Source: Chloroflexota bacterium (lineage in GTDB: Bacteria; Chloroflexota; Anaerolineae; Anaerolineales; Villigracilaceae). From it: a stretch of 64,000 bases of DNA. A program made the position numbers and the translations under genes. The DNA lies in the NCBI GenBank assembly GCA_013388855.1, contig JACAEM010000013.1:62001-126000 (forward strand). Direction: 5' to 3'. The notes beneath the pieces are model-generated. The model ran no database searches. It worked only from the letters and a program-made list of their open reading frames with translations, and was not told the origin of the DNA. Positions within the stretch are counted from its first letter, which is position 1, and each line of letters begins with the position of its first letter. Below, one piece after another: positions 49,613 to 58,070 of the stretch.

Positions 49613-51115
49613 TTACTGGGTGGGCAGATTATAGAAATTGTAAACAGTCTGCGATAATTGCGCGAAAAGCGCCGAGACCGGGTCCCACACGGTTTGCACG
49701 GGGTGATAGGCGTAGATCACCAGAACATAATTCCCGCCGGGTGTGTAAACGATGGCGGAGTCGCTGATATTCTTGATGACCAGCGTGGATGGTTCGCTGA
49801 TCCAACCGTGTTTATGGGCGACCTGTGTCCCCTCGGGGACGCCCGCTTCGATCAGAACCCCGATCTTATCCAATGCCAAAAAGTTGATCATCTGCTGACA
49901 GATTTGGCTGGTGATCTTGTCGGGAAACGCCGCGATCAAGGCGCCGCCTCCGGTTGTGGCACACTGGTAAATATCAGCGAGCAACATGCCTGCATCCGAA
50001 GTGGTGGTCTGGTTGAAGACATCGGGGTCGGTAGTGACATCCGTGCGGGAGTTGGCAGGCGTCGTAATGCGCTGGAGCAGAGGGCAGGGTGATTCGGGGC
50101 TGCAGAAGAAGCCGGCAATGAAAGTATTCTCCAACCCAATCCTTCTCATATCATCCGTCACTACGAGCGGGCCGCGGAACGGGTCCAGCCGCTCCATCAG
50201 CCGATCCGCAGGCGGGTTTTCGGACTTGCGAATCATGTCGAGAATCAGGCTGGTGGATTGCTCGTCCAGCGCGGCGGTCCCGTATTTGATGAAATACGAG
50301 ACCATGATAGGGATCTTGACCGTACTGGAAGCCGTGAAGGACACATCAGGATTCACGGAAATTGGCTGACCCTTATCCATGGCAAAGTGGATTTCCTGTC
50401 CATTTTGCAGGTCGAGCAGGTATAGACCAATCACGCCATCAAAACCTGCTCCTGTGATGTTTTGCTGGAGGAGGATTTCGAGATTTTCCATGGTAGGACG
50501 CGCCGCCGCGCTGCGTTGAAACGAGAGGACGACCGTGCGATTGGTGGGCGAGCGGAGCGTTTCTTCGATCAGGCGGACAGCGCGTTCGATGTCCAATGTC
50601 CTGCCCGGGATGCCCGGCAGGAATGTCGTGCCGCCGGGGACAGGTTGTGCTGGGGTGGGGGGCTCGTCATAGCGTGGGGCGATCTCGTTTTGGAGATAGG
50701 CGATCAAACGGTCTTCCGCAATTGTGGCGCTTAACGGGATTTCTACAGGGGTTGGGTCACGATTCCATAGATAGTCCCAGAATCCCCCCCAGAAAGAGCC
50801 GCCGGTCCGTTCCAGGTCTGCCGCGGCAATCATGCTGTCCAGGTCCAATTCAAAGCCGACGACCGATGGATCGATGTGAATAACCGCCTCACCGTATTGC
50901 ACTTCGATGGGGGATGAATAGACTTGCAGGACGCGTTCAGACGCCACCTGCGGATTCACACCGCCGACCGATACGCCTGCAATCTTCATTCCGGCAGGGT
51001 AATTATTGCGCTGGCGGCTAAACCCGATCAGGGAAATGATGGTCAGCACGATGGCGATGGATAGGATTGCGATGGAAATGCCCCGCAGAATGGGGATGGA
51101 ACGTCGATTCCTCAC
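49613..51115 (-). CDS. Membrane-anchored beta-lactamase-class-A-like serine hydrolase
   Basis: A 500-aa extracytoplasmic protein. One helix (about 10-31) is followed by peptidoglycan-binding (VanW-associated, PG_binding_4-like) modules (about 38-200). The serine hydrolase domain (about 215-490) has SxxK at Ser264-Lys267 (ASSTVKIP), an SDN-like SEN at 298-300 and an HKHGW motif near the KTG position. It may be a carboxypeptidase, a penicillin-binding protein or a lactamase; the wall-binding modules favour a wall role. The start is GTG 51115 with GGAGG four bases upstream. Confidence 0.85.
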   Translation of the reverse strand: MRNRRSIPILRGISIAILSIAIVLTIISLIGFSRQRNNYPAGMKIAGVSVGGVNPQVASERVLQVYSSPIEVQYGEAVIHIDPSVVGFELDLDSMIAAADLERTGGSFWGGFWDYLWNRDPTPVEIPLSATIAEDRLIAYLQNEIAPRYDEPPTPAQPVPGGTTFLPGIPGRTLDIERAVRLIEETLRSPTNRTVVLSFQRSAAARPTMENLEILLQQNITGAGFDGVIGLYLLDLQNGQEIHFAMDKGQPISVNPDVSFTASSTVKIPIMVSYFIKYGTAALDEQSTSLILDMIRKSENPPADRLMERLDPFRGPLVVTDDMRRIGLENTFIAGFFCSPESPCPLLQRITTPANSRTDVTTDPDVFNQTTTSDAGMLLADIYQCATTGGGALIAAFPDKITSQICQQMINFLALDKIGVLIEAGVPEGTQVAHKHGWISEPSTLVIKNISDSAIVYTPGGNYVLVIYAYHPVQTVWDPVSALFAQLSQTVYNFYNLPTQ

Positions 51116-51238
51116 AGAACCTCCGAAAATATGACAAACATCGTGAAAAAGTATAACACACTCATTTTTCCGTTTGTGCTAGAATAAATTGACCGTTTGT
51201 GCGGTTTGCACCATAAAATTTTCTCTGAGGATGGGAAC

Positions 51239-52204
51239 ATGCTCCGCTCCTTTTTGATTTATCTCTCCAAGGCTGCCTGGGCGCAGAAACTGGTCACAAG
51301 CTGGGGGGTCGCGTGGAAGGCGGCATCGCGTTTCGTTGCCGGGGAGCGCATCGAAGACGCCATTCGCGCCGTGCGGGAATTAAATGGCAAGGGCATCAAT
51401 GCAACACTCGACCATCTGGGGGAGCATACTTCCACGGTGGAGGAAGCCAACAAGGCTACTGACGATATCTTGACAGTATTAACTGAAATCGATAAAGCGG
51501 GGGTGAGAGCGAATGTATCCATCAAATTAACCCAGATCGGCATGGGGTTGGACGAGGAGATCTGTCGCCAAAATCTGGTCCGCATTTTGGAGCTGGCAAG
51601 CCGGCATGATAACTTTGTGCGCATCGATATTGAAGATACGCCTTATACCGATGTGACGATCTCGACCTATAACGCCATGCTGGAGCGCGGCTTCACCACC
51701 CGGCAGGTGGGTATGGCGGTGCAATCATATCTCTACCGCGCCGAAGAGGATACCCGCAAACTTCTTGACAAGGGAACCCGCTTCCGCCTGGTCAAAGGTG
51801 CGTATAAAGAACCCGCCGACAAGGCCTACCCCAAGAAGTCGGATGTGGATGCGAACTATGACCTGCTGGCAAAGATCATGATTGACGCTGCGCTCAAGAG
51901 CGAACAGAATACCCTCAGTGAAGACGGGCGCATCCCGCCAATTCCCGCCATTGCTTCACACGATGAGAAGCGCATTGCCTTTGCCAGACAATATGCCGAG
52001 AAGGTTGGTTTGCCAAAGTCCGCCATTGAATTCCAGATGCTCTACGGCATCCGCCGCGAATTGCAGGAACAACTTGTGAAAGAAGGCTTTCCTGTGCGTG
52101 TGTATGTCCCGTTTGGCACACACTGGTATCCATATTTCATGCGTCGGCTTGCAGAACGCCCTGCCAATATCTGGTTTTTCGTTTCCAATTTTTTTCGCAA
52201 ATAA
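51239..52204 (+). CDS. Proline dehydrogenase
   Basis: A 321-aa FAD-dependent (beta-alpha)8 enzyme oxidising proline to pyrroline-5-carboxylate. Motifs are NVSIKLTQIGMGLD, RIDIEDTPYTD, VGMAVQSYLYRAEED, FRLVKGAYKEP, and EFQMLYGIRRELQ; the last binds substrate and FAD. It is the short monofunctional type, so P5C dehydrogenase must be elsewhere. The ATG at 51239 has GAGGATGG upstream; 14 earlier codons lack homology. A perfect hairpin follows the stop. Confidence 0.94.
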   Translation: MLRSFLIYLSKAAWAQKLVTSWGVAWKAASRFVAGERIEDAIRAVRELNGKGINATLDHLGEHTSTVEEANKATDDILTVLTEIDKAGVRANVSIKLTQIGMGLDEEICRQNLVRILELASRHDNFVRIDIEDTPYTDVTISTYNAMLERGFTTRQVGMAVQSYLYRAEEDTRKLLDKGTRFRLVKGAYKEPADKAYPKKSDVDANYDLLAKIMIDAALKSEQNTLSEDGRIPPIPAIASHDEKRIAFARQYAEKVGLPKSAIEFQMLYGIRRELQEQLVKEGFPVRVYVPFGTHWYPYFMRRLAERPANIWFFVSNFFRK

Positions 52205-52208
52205 TTCA

Positions 52209-52236
52209 TACGGGCGGGTCCAGTTACCCGCCCGTA
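52209..52236 (+). terminator. Terminator hairpin after proline dehydrogenase
   Basis: TACGGGCGGGT (52209-52219) pairs perfectly with ACCCGCCCGTA (52226-52236), loop of 6. The next promoter's TATAAT begins 4 bases later, so terminator and promoter are packed together. Confidence 0.75.
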
Positions 52237-52240
52237 CGTT

Positions 52241-52246
52241 TATAAT
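52241..52246 (+). promoter_or_regulatory. TATAAT -10 box, leaderless SDR start
   Basis: A perfect TATAAT ends 6 bases before the ATG at 52253. The intervening GGGGGT is too close to the start to act as a normal ribosome site. Confidence 0.75.
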
Positions 52247-52252
52247 GGGGGT

Positions 52253-52960
52253 ATGTCATCACCTCTCGCCCTTGTCACCGGCGCGGCACACAGACTGGGG
52301 AAAGCCTTTGCATTGACTCTTGCGCGTTTAGGATACGATATCATCCTTCATTATCATCGCTCGTCCGACGCGGCGTTTCTGACCAAGGCGGAGATTGAAT
52401 CGCTTTCGAGACGCGTCGCCTTAGCCCAAGCTGACCTCACCGATCCCGGGCAGATCCATTCCCTGCTTTCCGCTTTCGATTCCCTCGATGTTCTCGTCAA
52501 TTCTGCCGCCTTCATGCCCAACGGAACCGTGGATGTACTCTCCCTCGAAGACTGGGATACATCCCTCGACTTGAACCTGCGGGCTCCATTCCTTCTTGCG
52601 CAGGAATGTGCAAAAAAAATGACCCGTGGCGGGCTGATTGTCAATATCACGGATATAGGCGCGCAAAAGGTATGGAGTCGTTATCCGTCCTACACCATCA
52701 GCAAAGTTGCGCTCGAATCGTTGACAAAGATTCTTGCCCGCGCCCTCGCGCCGGGAATTCGTGTTAATGCCATTGCGCCGGGTTTTGTCCTGCAATCGGA
52801 CATTGTCCCGGCGGAGGAGTGGAAGCGGTTGATTAATCGGATTCCGCTCAAACGTCCCGCGCGAACCGAAGAAATATCTTCCGCGCTCGAATTTTTGTTA
52901 GCGAATGAGTATATTACGGGCCAAACGATCGTCGTGGATGGGGGGTATTCTTTGATATAA
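52253..52960 (+). CDS. Pteridine-reductase-like short-chain dehydrogenase
   Basis: A 235-aa SDR enzyme. The NADPH loop is TGAAHRLGKAFA (9-20) and NSAAFMPNG follows at about 83-91. The catalytic set is Tyr147-Lys151 (YTISK). The usual Ser is replaced by Asp133 in NITDIGAQ. An Asp at this place and the HRLG variant are characteristic of pteridine reductase PTR1/FolM rather than FabG, so reduction of a pterin or folate is a reasonable guess. The start is set by the TATAAT box. DinB follows 49 bases later. Confidence 0.85.
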   Translation: MSSPLALVTGAAHRLGKAFALTLARLGYDIILHYHRSSDAAFLTKAEIESLSRRVALAQADLTDPGQIHSLLSAFDSLDVLVNSAAFMPNGTVDVLSLEDWDTSLDLNLRAPFLLAQECAKKMTRGGLIVNITDIGAQKVWSRYPSYTISKVALESLTKILARALAPGIRVNAIAPGFVLQSDIVPAEEWKRLINRIPLKRPARTEEISSALEFLLANEYITGQTIVVDGGYSLI

Positions 52961-53009
52961 CTTTTTATTGAATGGATGATGACTGGTTTCCCTGCCAAAG
53001 GAGGCTTTA

Positions 53010-53483
53010 ATGTCTGAGCTTGACGAACTTGCCGACAAGTTGAAATCCGAAGGGGAAAAATTTTTTTCCCTGTTTGCCGGCCTGACCGACGACCAATGGA
53101 ATGCAGAGGTCTACACCGAAGGCGAAACATGGACCATCCGCAATGTGCTCGCTCACTTTGTCACCTCTGAGCGCGGATTGGTCAAACTCTTCGAGCAGAT
53201 CCGGTTGGGCGGCACAGGCTCCTCCGACGATTTCTCGATCGACCGCTATAATGCCAGCATGCAGGCAAGGACCAAAGGACTGTCTCCCCAAGAATTGCTC
53301 GAGCAATTCAAGGAAGTGCGCGACACCTCCATCGCGTGGACGTTATCGCTTTCTGAAGCGGACCTTGAAAAACAAGGCAGACATCCCTTCCTCGGCATGA
53401 CTTCGATTCGCGAAATGATTAAAATGTTATACCTGCATAATCAGCTCCATTATCGGGATATGAAGAAAGTGTTGCAACAATAA
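53010..53483 (+). CDS. DinB-family protein
   Basis: A 157-aa four-helix-bundle protein of the DinB/YfiT group. Metal-ligand candidates are His in TIRNVLAHF (about 47), and the pair in YLHNQLHYRDM near the C-terminus. Some members are thiol (mycothiol, bacillithiol) transferases; others are unassigned. The ATG at 53010 follows AAGGAGG. The substrate is unknown. Confidence 0.87.
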   Translation: MSELDELADKLKSEGEKFFSLFAGLTDDQWNAEVYTEGETWTIRNVLAHFVTSERGLVKLFEQIRLGGTGSSDDFSIDRYNASMQARTKGLSPQELLEQFKEVRDTSIAWTLSLSEADLEKQGRHPFLGMTSIREMIKMLYLHNQLHYRDMKKVLQQ

Positions 53484-53486
53484 ATA

Positions 53487-53579
53487 CAAAGGATACGAAG
53501 TACGCGAAGGAAAAGCCAAAGAGAGACCTTTTGTTATTTAAAATTGTCCGATTTTGATGCCCTTCTGTTCTTCGTGGTT
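53487..53579. repeat. Degenerate (C)ACGAAG-type repeat remnant
   Basis: The gap between DinB and the aminotransferase holds AAAGGATACGAAGTACGCGAAGG (as two parts of one direct pattern) and, 55 bases on, TTCTTCGTGGTT in opposite orientation. These resemble decayed copies of the CACGAAGGACACGAAGG intergenic repeat known from environmental genomes. The evidence is weak. Confidence 0.3.
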
Positions 53580-53584
53580 AAACA

Positions 53585-54718
53585 ATGAATCTCCCGCCAT
53601 TCAAACTTGAACGTTACTTTGCCAAATACGAATTCAACACTGAGTTCCTGTTGTGCTCCTCCGATTGTGAATCCATGTCCATCGCGGATTTGCTGGCGCT
53701 TGAGCCCGGCGCCGCGGAAAAATTCCAGCGTATCTGGCTCGGATATACCGAATCGCAAGGAAGCCCCGCGTTGCGACAGGAAATAGCCAAGGTCTACGAA
53801 ACCATCCAGCCGGAAGAAATCCTCGTTCATAGTGGGGCGGAGGAAGCCATCTTCCTGTTCATGCAAGTTACCCTGGAGAGGGGCGACCATATCATCGTCC
53901 ACACGCCATGCTATCAATCCCTGCGGGATGTAGCGAAAAGCATCGGTTGTGATGTCAGTCCGTGGCGGGCACGTGAAGAAAATGGCTGGGCACTTGATCT
54001 GGATGAACTCCGTCACCTCATGCGGACCAACACCAAAGTCATTGTTGTCAATACGCCGCACAATCCAACCGGTTATCTCATGTCCCGCGCCGATTTCGAT
54101 GATCTGAATAAATTTGCGCAGGAAAGGAAGATAATCCTGTTTTCCGATGAGGTCTATCGCGAATCGGAATATGACCTCGCGGCGCGCCTCCCTGCCGGAT
54201 GCGATTACGGTGATCATGCTGTCTCGTTAGGCGTCACCTCCAAAACCTATGGGCTTGCCGGTTTGCGCATTGGCTGGGTCGCCACGAAGAACAAAAAGAT
54301 CTGCGAGAAGATGGCGTCACTCAAGGATTACACCACCATCTGTAACTCCGCGCCGAGTGAATTTCTTGCGGAGGTAGGCATACGTCATCGGCAGGAACTC
54401 GCCGAACGAAACCTCGGAATCATCCAATCCAATCTCTCCGTCATTGACGACCTCTTCGCTCGTCATTCTTCACTCTTCACCTGGAATCGTCCCACAGCTG
54501 GCTCAATGGGTTTCCCGCGCCTGCTCAAAGGAAACGTGGAAGATTTTTGTGATGATCTCGTCAAGAAATCTGGTGTGTTGCTCCTGCCCGGTTCGATGTA
54601 CGACGATTCACATAACCACTTCCGCTTAGGATTGGGGAGGAAGAATCTTCCGCAAGCGGTCGAACGGTTGGATAATTTTGTTTCCTCTTTTTTCTTTCAC
54701 CCCTCTCACAGTCTTTAG
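53585..54718 (+). CDS. Class I/II aminotransferase
   Basis: A 377-aa PLP fold-type I enzyme. YTESQGSPALRQEIA is at about 54-68, NTPHNPTG carries Asn160, SDEVYRESEYD carries Asp188, and GVTSKTYGLAGLRIGW carries Lys220. The C-terminal Arg is in FRLGLGRKN. The acceptor cannot be told from sequence. It is preceded by a short AT-rich stretch with no clear ribosome site. A UbiA-type gene starts 42 bases after its stop. Confidence 0.9.
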   Translation: MNLPPFKLERYFAKYEFNTEFLLCSSDCESMSIADLLALEPGAAEKFQRIWLGYTESQGSPALRQEIAKVYETIQPEEILVHSGAEEAIFLFMQVTLERGDHIIVHTPCYQSLRDVAKSIGCDVSPWRAREENGWALDLDELRHLMRTNTKVIVVNTPHNPTGYLMSRADFDDLNKFAQERKIILFSDEVYRESEYDLAARLPAGCDYGDHAVSLGVTSKTYGLAGLRIGWVATKNKKICEKMASLKDYTTICNSAPSEFLAEVGIRHRQELAERNLGIIQSNLSVIDDLFARHSSLFTWNRPTAGSMGFPRLLKGNVEDFCDDLVKKSGVLLLPGSMYDDSHNHFRLGLGRKNLPQAVERLDNFVSSFFFHPSHSL

Positions 54719-54760
54719 TTCCCACCCTCAAATTATTGACAATCAATCGGAAAATCAAAA

Positions 54761-55630
54761 TTGAAAAACCTCCTCCGCCTTGCCCGTCCCATGACCCTGC
54801 TCCTCGCCGCACTGACCTACTTCCTCGGCGCGAGCATCGCCGATTACCTCGGCAAGACCCTCCAGCCCGATTTCTTCTGGCTGGGACTCCTCGGCGTTCT
54901 TCTCTCTCAAACGAGCATGAATCTCCTCGCTGAAGTTTTCCGCCTTGATGTGGAACCTCTTCAGGAGAACGAAACGCGCAGAGAGCGGCAGTCCTTGCGC
55001 AATAATGCCCTGTATGTGTCGATTGGTTCACTCGCAGCCGTTGCGTTGATTGCTTACCTTCTCAACCAGATATCGTCGCTTTCCCCGCAAACCTTTCTCC
55101 TTCTGCTCCTCTCTCTTCTGTTCATTCTTGCTTACTCAATTCCGCCCTTCAGGTTTGTCAATCGTGGTTTCGGCGAATTCATCCTCGCCGCGCATATTGC
55201 CTATGTGATCCCCTCACTGGCATTTGTGTTACAGGCGGACGAGACCCATCGCTTTCTCATGCTGACCATCCCGCTGACTTTTCTGGGGCTGGCTTATTTC
55301 ATCGCGATGGATTTCCCCTCCTTTGCCTCCGACCAAAAATATGGACGTGTCACGTTTCTCACGCGTCTTGGCTGGGAACGCGTTGTGCCACTGCACAATA
55401 TCTTTCTCATATTTGCGTACATTTTTCTGTCACTCTCTCCGACCTTCGGTTTATTGTTTTCGTTGATTTGGCCTGCCTTCCTTACGCTTCCCTTTGCCCT
55501 CTTCCAGCTCTACCAACTCCGCAACATCTCCCTTGGAGCCCGGGTCAACTGGACTCTCCTCGCCGCCACCGCCCTCGCCGTCTTTGGACTCACCGCCTAT
55601 TTCATCACTATGGCTTTCTGGCTTCGCTAA
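54761..55630 (+). CDS. UbiA-type prenyltransferase-like membrane protein
   Basis: A 289-aa protein with about eight helices. Topology and the positions of Asp motifs fit the UbiA/MenA superfamily: LLSQTSMNLLAEVFRLDVEPLQ (about 48-68) stands where NDxxD normally lies, and DFPSFASDQKYGRVTFL (about 188-204) where the second Asp motif lies. The first motif is degenerate (NLLAEVFRLD), so substrate and activity are uncertain. The start is TTG 54761; an ATG ten codons later is an alternative. moeA follows. Confidence 0.75.
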   Translation: MKNLLRLARPMTLLLAALTYFLGASIADYLGKTLQPDFFWLGLLGVLLSQTSMNLLAEVFRLDVEPLQENETRRERQSLRNNALYVSIGSLAAVALIAYLLNQISSLSPQTFLLLLLSLLFILAYSIPPFRFVNRGFGEFILAAHIAYVIPSLAFVLQADETHRFLMLTIPLTFLGLAYFIAMDFPSFASDQKYGRVTFLTRLGWERVVPLHNIFLIFAYIFLSLSPTFGLLFSLIWPAFLTLPFALFQLYQLRNISLGARVNWTLLAATALAVFGLTAYFITMAFWLR

Positions 55631-55657
55631 CCGGATACCTGGAGCTTGCCGCACTAT

Positions 55658-56938
55658 ATGCCCGAATTCTTGACCCTCCTCCCTCCAGATGCCGCGCGGG
55701 ACTTGATGCTTTCGCATCTTTCTGCGCCGGAAATTGATTCCGAATGGATCGACGTTCCATCCTCTTTGAACCGAATCCTTGCCGAAGACATCCGCGCGCC
55801 CCATCCATTGCCCGACTTCCAGCGCTCCACTGTGGATGGATACGCCGTCCGCGCCAGCGACACACACGGCGCCTCCGACTCCCTGCCCGCTTACTTGACA
55901 CTCATTGGCGAAGTCCCCATGGGAGACGCGCCCGTCTTCGAGATTGAACCAGGGCAATGCGCGTTGATCCACACCGGAGGCATGGTGCCGAATGGCGCGG
56001 ATGCGGTTGTGATGCTGGAGTACACGCAGGTCGTCGCCTCATCGGGACTCAGACCTGACGACACTGTGAGAAAAGAAATCGAAATCTCCCGCGCAGTTGC
56101 CGATGGCGAGAATATGATCCGCATTGGGGAGGATGTGGCGCAGGGGCAACTTGTCCTCCCCAAGGGAACGCGCATCCGTCCGGCGGAACTCGGTGGGCTT
56201 ATGGCATTGGGCATTCTGTCCGTACGTGTGGCAAAAAAAATACGGGTAGGATTGCTCTCGACCGGCGATGAGGTGATCGACCCGGGTCAGTCACCGCGAC
56301 CGGGGCAGGTCCGCGATATCAACTCGTATACGCTTGGCGCGCTCGTCGAAAAAAGCGGAGGTGTGGCAAAACGCTATGGGATCATCCGTGACCAGTTTCA
56401 GGCGTTGAAAGACGCGGCGGCGCAGGCGTTATCTGATTGTGACGCGGTCATTATCACGGCTGGTTCCTCCGCCTCCACCCGCGACATGACCGCCGACGTC
56501 ATCCGCTCGCTGGGAGAGCCGGGGGTCCTCGTTCATGGCATCAACACGCGTCCCGGCAAGCCGACCATCCTCGGCGTGTGTAACGGCAGGGCGGTGATTG
56601 GCTTGCCTGGCAATCCGGTCAGCGCCCTGGTGAATGGGTACCTGTTCGTTGCGCCTGTGATTGAAAAGTTGTTGGGTGTGTTGCCGGCGCCAAAGGCAAC
56701 CGTGATGGCAAAGTTAACCGTGAACCTCCCTTCACAAGCTGGCCGTGAGGATTGGTGGCCTGTCAAGCTTCTCTCCTCCCCCGTTAGCAGAGAGGGCGGT
56801 GATCTTTTTGCGGCAGAGCCAATTTTCGGCAAATCGAACCTCATCTTTACACTTGCTGCTGCTGATGGGTTGTTGCGCATTCCTCCCGACGCCACAGGAC
56901 TCAGCGCAGGCGAGATCGTCGAAGTGTTTTTGATGTAG
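55658..56938 (+). CDS. moeA: Molybdopterin molybdenumtransferase MoeA
   Basis: A 426-aa enzyme that inserts molybdate (or tungstate) into adenylated molybdopterin. Signatures are LPDFQRSTVDGYAVRASD near 50-67, IHTGGMVPNGADAVVMLEYT, GLLSTGDEVIDPGQ, DINSYTL and VIGLPGNPVSALVNGYLF. About ten extra residues (LLSSPVSREGG) occur before FAAEPIFGKSNLI. The ATG at 55658 is preferred to a TTG four codons earlier. It supplies cofactor for enzymes such as the AOR at 21945. Other moa/moe genes are absent from the window. Confidence 0.94.
   Translation: MPEFLTLLPPDAARDLMLSHLSAPEIDSEWIDVPSSLNRILAEDIRAPHPLPDFQRSTVDGYAVRASDTHGASDSLPAYLTLIGEVPMGDAPVFEIEPGQCALIHTGGMVPNGADAVVMLEYTQVVASSGLRPDDTVRKEIEISRAVADGENMIRIGEDVAQGQLVLPKGTRIRPAELGGLMALGILSVRVAKKIRVGLLSTGDEVIDPGQSPRPGQVRDINSYTLGALVEKSGGVAKRYGIIRDQFQALKDAAAQALSDCDAVIITAGSSASTRDMTADVIRSLGEPGVLVHGINTRPGKPTILGVCNGRAVIGLPGNPVSALVNGYLFVAPVIEKLLGVLPAPKATVMAKLTVNLPSQAGREDWWPVKLLSSPVSREGGDLFAAEPIFGKSNLIFTLAAADGLLRIPPDATGLSAGEIVEVFLM
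56771..56797. repeat. CCCCC-rich palindrome-like stretch inside moeA
   Basis: CTCTCCTCCCCCGTTAGCAG followed by AGAGGG: the outer CTCTC/GAGAG pair and the C-run resemble the inverted repeat in cofD. It encodes a local insertion in MoeA. This may be a fragment of a repeat family tolerated in reading frames; only two copies are seen here. Confidence 0.35.
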
Positions 56939-56951
56939 CCTTACCTGCAGT

Positions 56952-58004
56952 TCACCAAATATCCCTGACTGTAAATCCGTTCGGATACGGATCGCTGGGA
57001 TCAACGACAAATTGATTGATGGCAGTGATCCACGCGGTGCCGCCGATGGTGGGGACAACCGCCGCGTAGGGTCCGACTTTGGTCTCTTCGACGAGCCGAC
57101 CAGTAAAAATGGTTCCCAAAATTCCTTCGTGGCGAAAATCTTGATTCAAACCAAGTTGTCCGCGTGCGTAGAGTGTTGCCATCTTCGCGCATGTGCCGGT
57201 GCCGCACGGTGAGCGGTCAATGACGCCTGTCCATGTAGCAGGTTTTTCCCAGTCGAGTACCCCCGTCGAAACTGTGACGACATTTTTTCGGTGCGCGTTC
57301 GGGTTTGTCGGCGGCGCAGAAAGTTGCCCAATGGTGGGACCGGTGATCCCGGGGTTGTCGGGATGCGCCACAGGATATTGTTCGGCAGTGGCAGTCTTTA
57401 CCATTTCGGTGATGCGTGTGATATCCCTGCCTTCGTCGGGTGTGAGTTGCAAACCAAACTGTGCCGCGTCGGCGATCATGTAAAACATGCCGCCCCAGGC
57501 GACATCCACAGTGGCGGTGCCGAGCTTGGGAACTTCCACTTTGACGTCAAGGTGCACTGCAAATGCCGGAACATTTTTAAATGTGACCTGAGTGACCTTG
57601 CCATCCTTGCATTCTGCACGAATGCCGATCAACCCGGCAGGCGCTTCGAGTACGAACTCGGTCACTGGTTCCGTCATCGGAAGCATTCCAGTCTCGAGCA
57701 GGGTTGTCGCTACACAAATGGTGTTGGTTCCAGACATGGGCGGATACTCAACCTGTTCCATGATGATGAAACCCGCATCGGCATCGGGGTGAGTGGGTGG
57801 CAGGATGATATTGGCACACAAGGCGGGATACCCGCGTGGTTCGCGCAATATGCGTAGGCGGATGTCGTCGTGATGTTTTTCGAAGTATTTCATCTTCTCG
57901 AACATCGACTTGCCGGGGACATCAAGAATTCCGCCCGTGATGACGCGCCCCGGCTCGCCGCAGGCATGCAGATCAACGGCAGTGATCATGTTGATGAGGC
58001 GCAT
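56952..58004 (-). CDS. Proline racemase-superfamily enzyme with Ser/Cys pair
   Basis: A 350-aa member of the proline racemase/4-hydroxyproline epimerase/trans-3-hydroxyproline dehydratase family. VDLHACGEPGRVITGG is at about 10-25. The first catalytic position is Ser91 (PPMSGTNTI) in place of Cys; the second is Cys267 (DRSPCGTGTCAKMA). The true racemases have Cys/Cys and the dehydratases Thr at the second site, so this is the less common Ser/Cys type, compatible with hydroxyproline epimerisation. The ATG at 58004 follows AGGAGA. Proline dehydrogenase lies 5 kb away. Confidence 0.88.
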   Translation of the reverse strand: MRLINMITAVDLHACGEPGRVITGGILDVPGKSMFEKMKYFEKHHDDIRLRILREPRGYPALCANIILPPTHPDADAGFIIMEQVEYPPMSGTNTICVATTLLETGMLPMTEPVTEFVLEAPAGLIGIRAECKDGKVTQVTFKNVPAFAVHLDVKVEVPKLGTATVDVAWGGMFYMIADAAQFGLQLTPDEGRDITRITEMVKTATAEQYPVAHPDNPGITGPTIGQLSAPPTNPNAHRKNVVTVSTGVLDWEKPATWTGVIDRSPCGTGTCAKMATLYARGQLGLNQDFRHEGILGTIFTGRLVEETKVGPYAAVVPTIGGTAWITAINQFVVDPSDPYPNGFTVRDIW

Positions 58005-58070
58005 AAGTTCTCCTGAAGGGTGAAGGCGGAGGAATAAGGATGAACGGGAATGGTACATCCCAAGGAGTTA

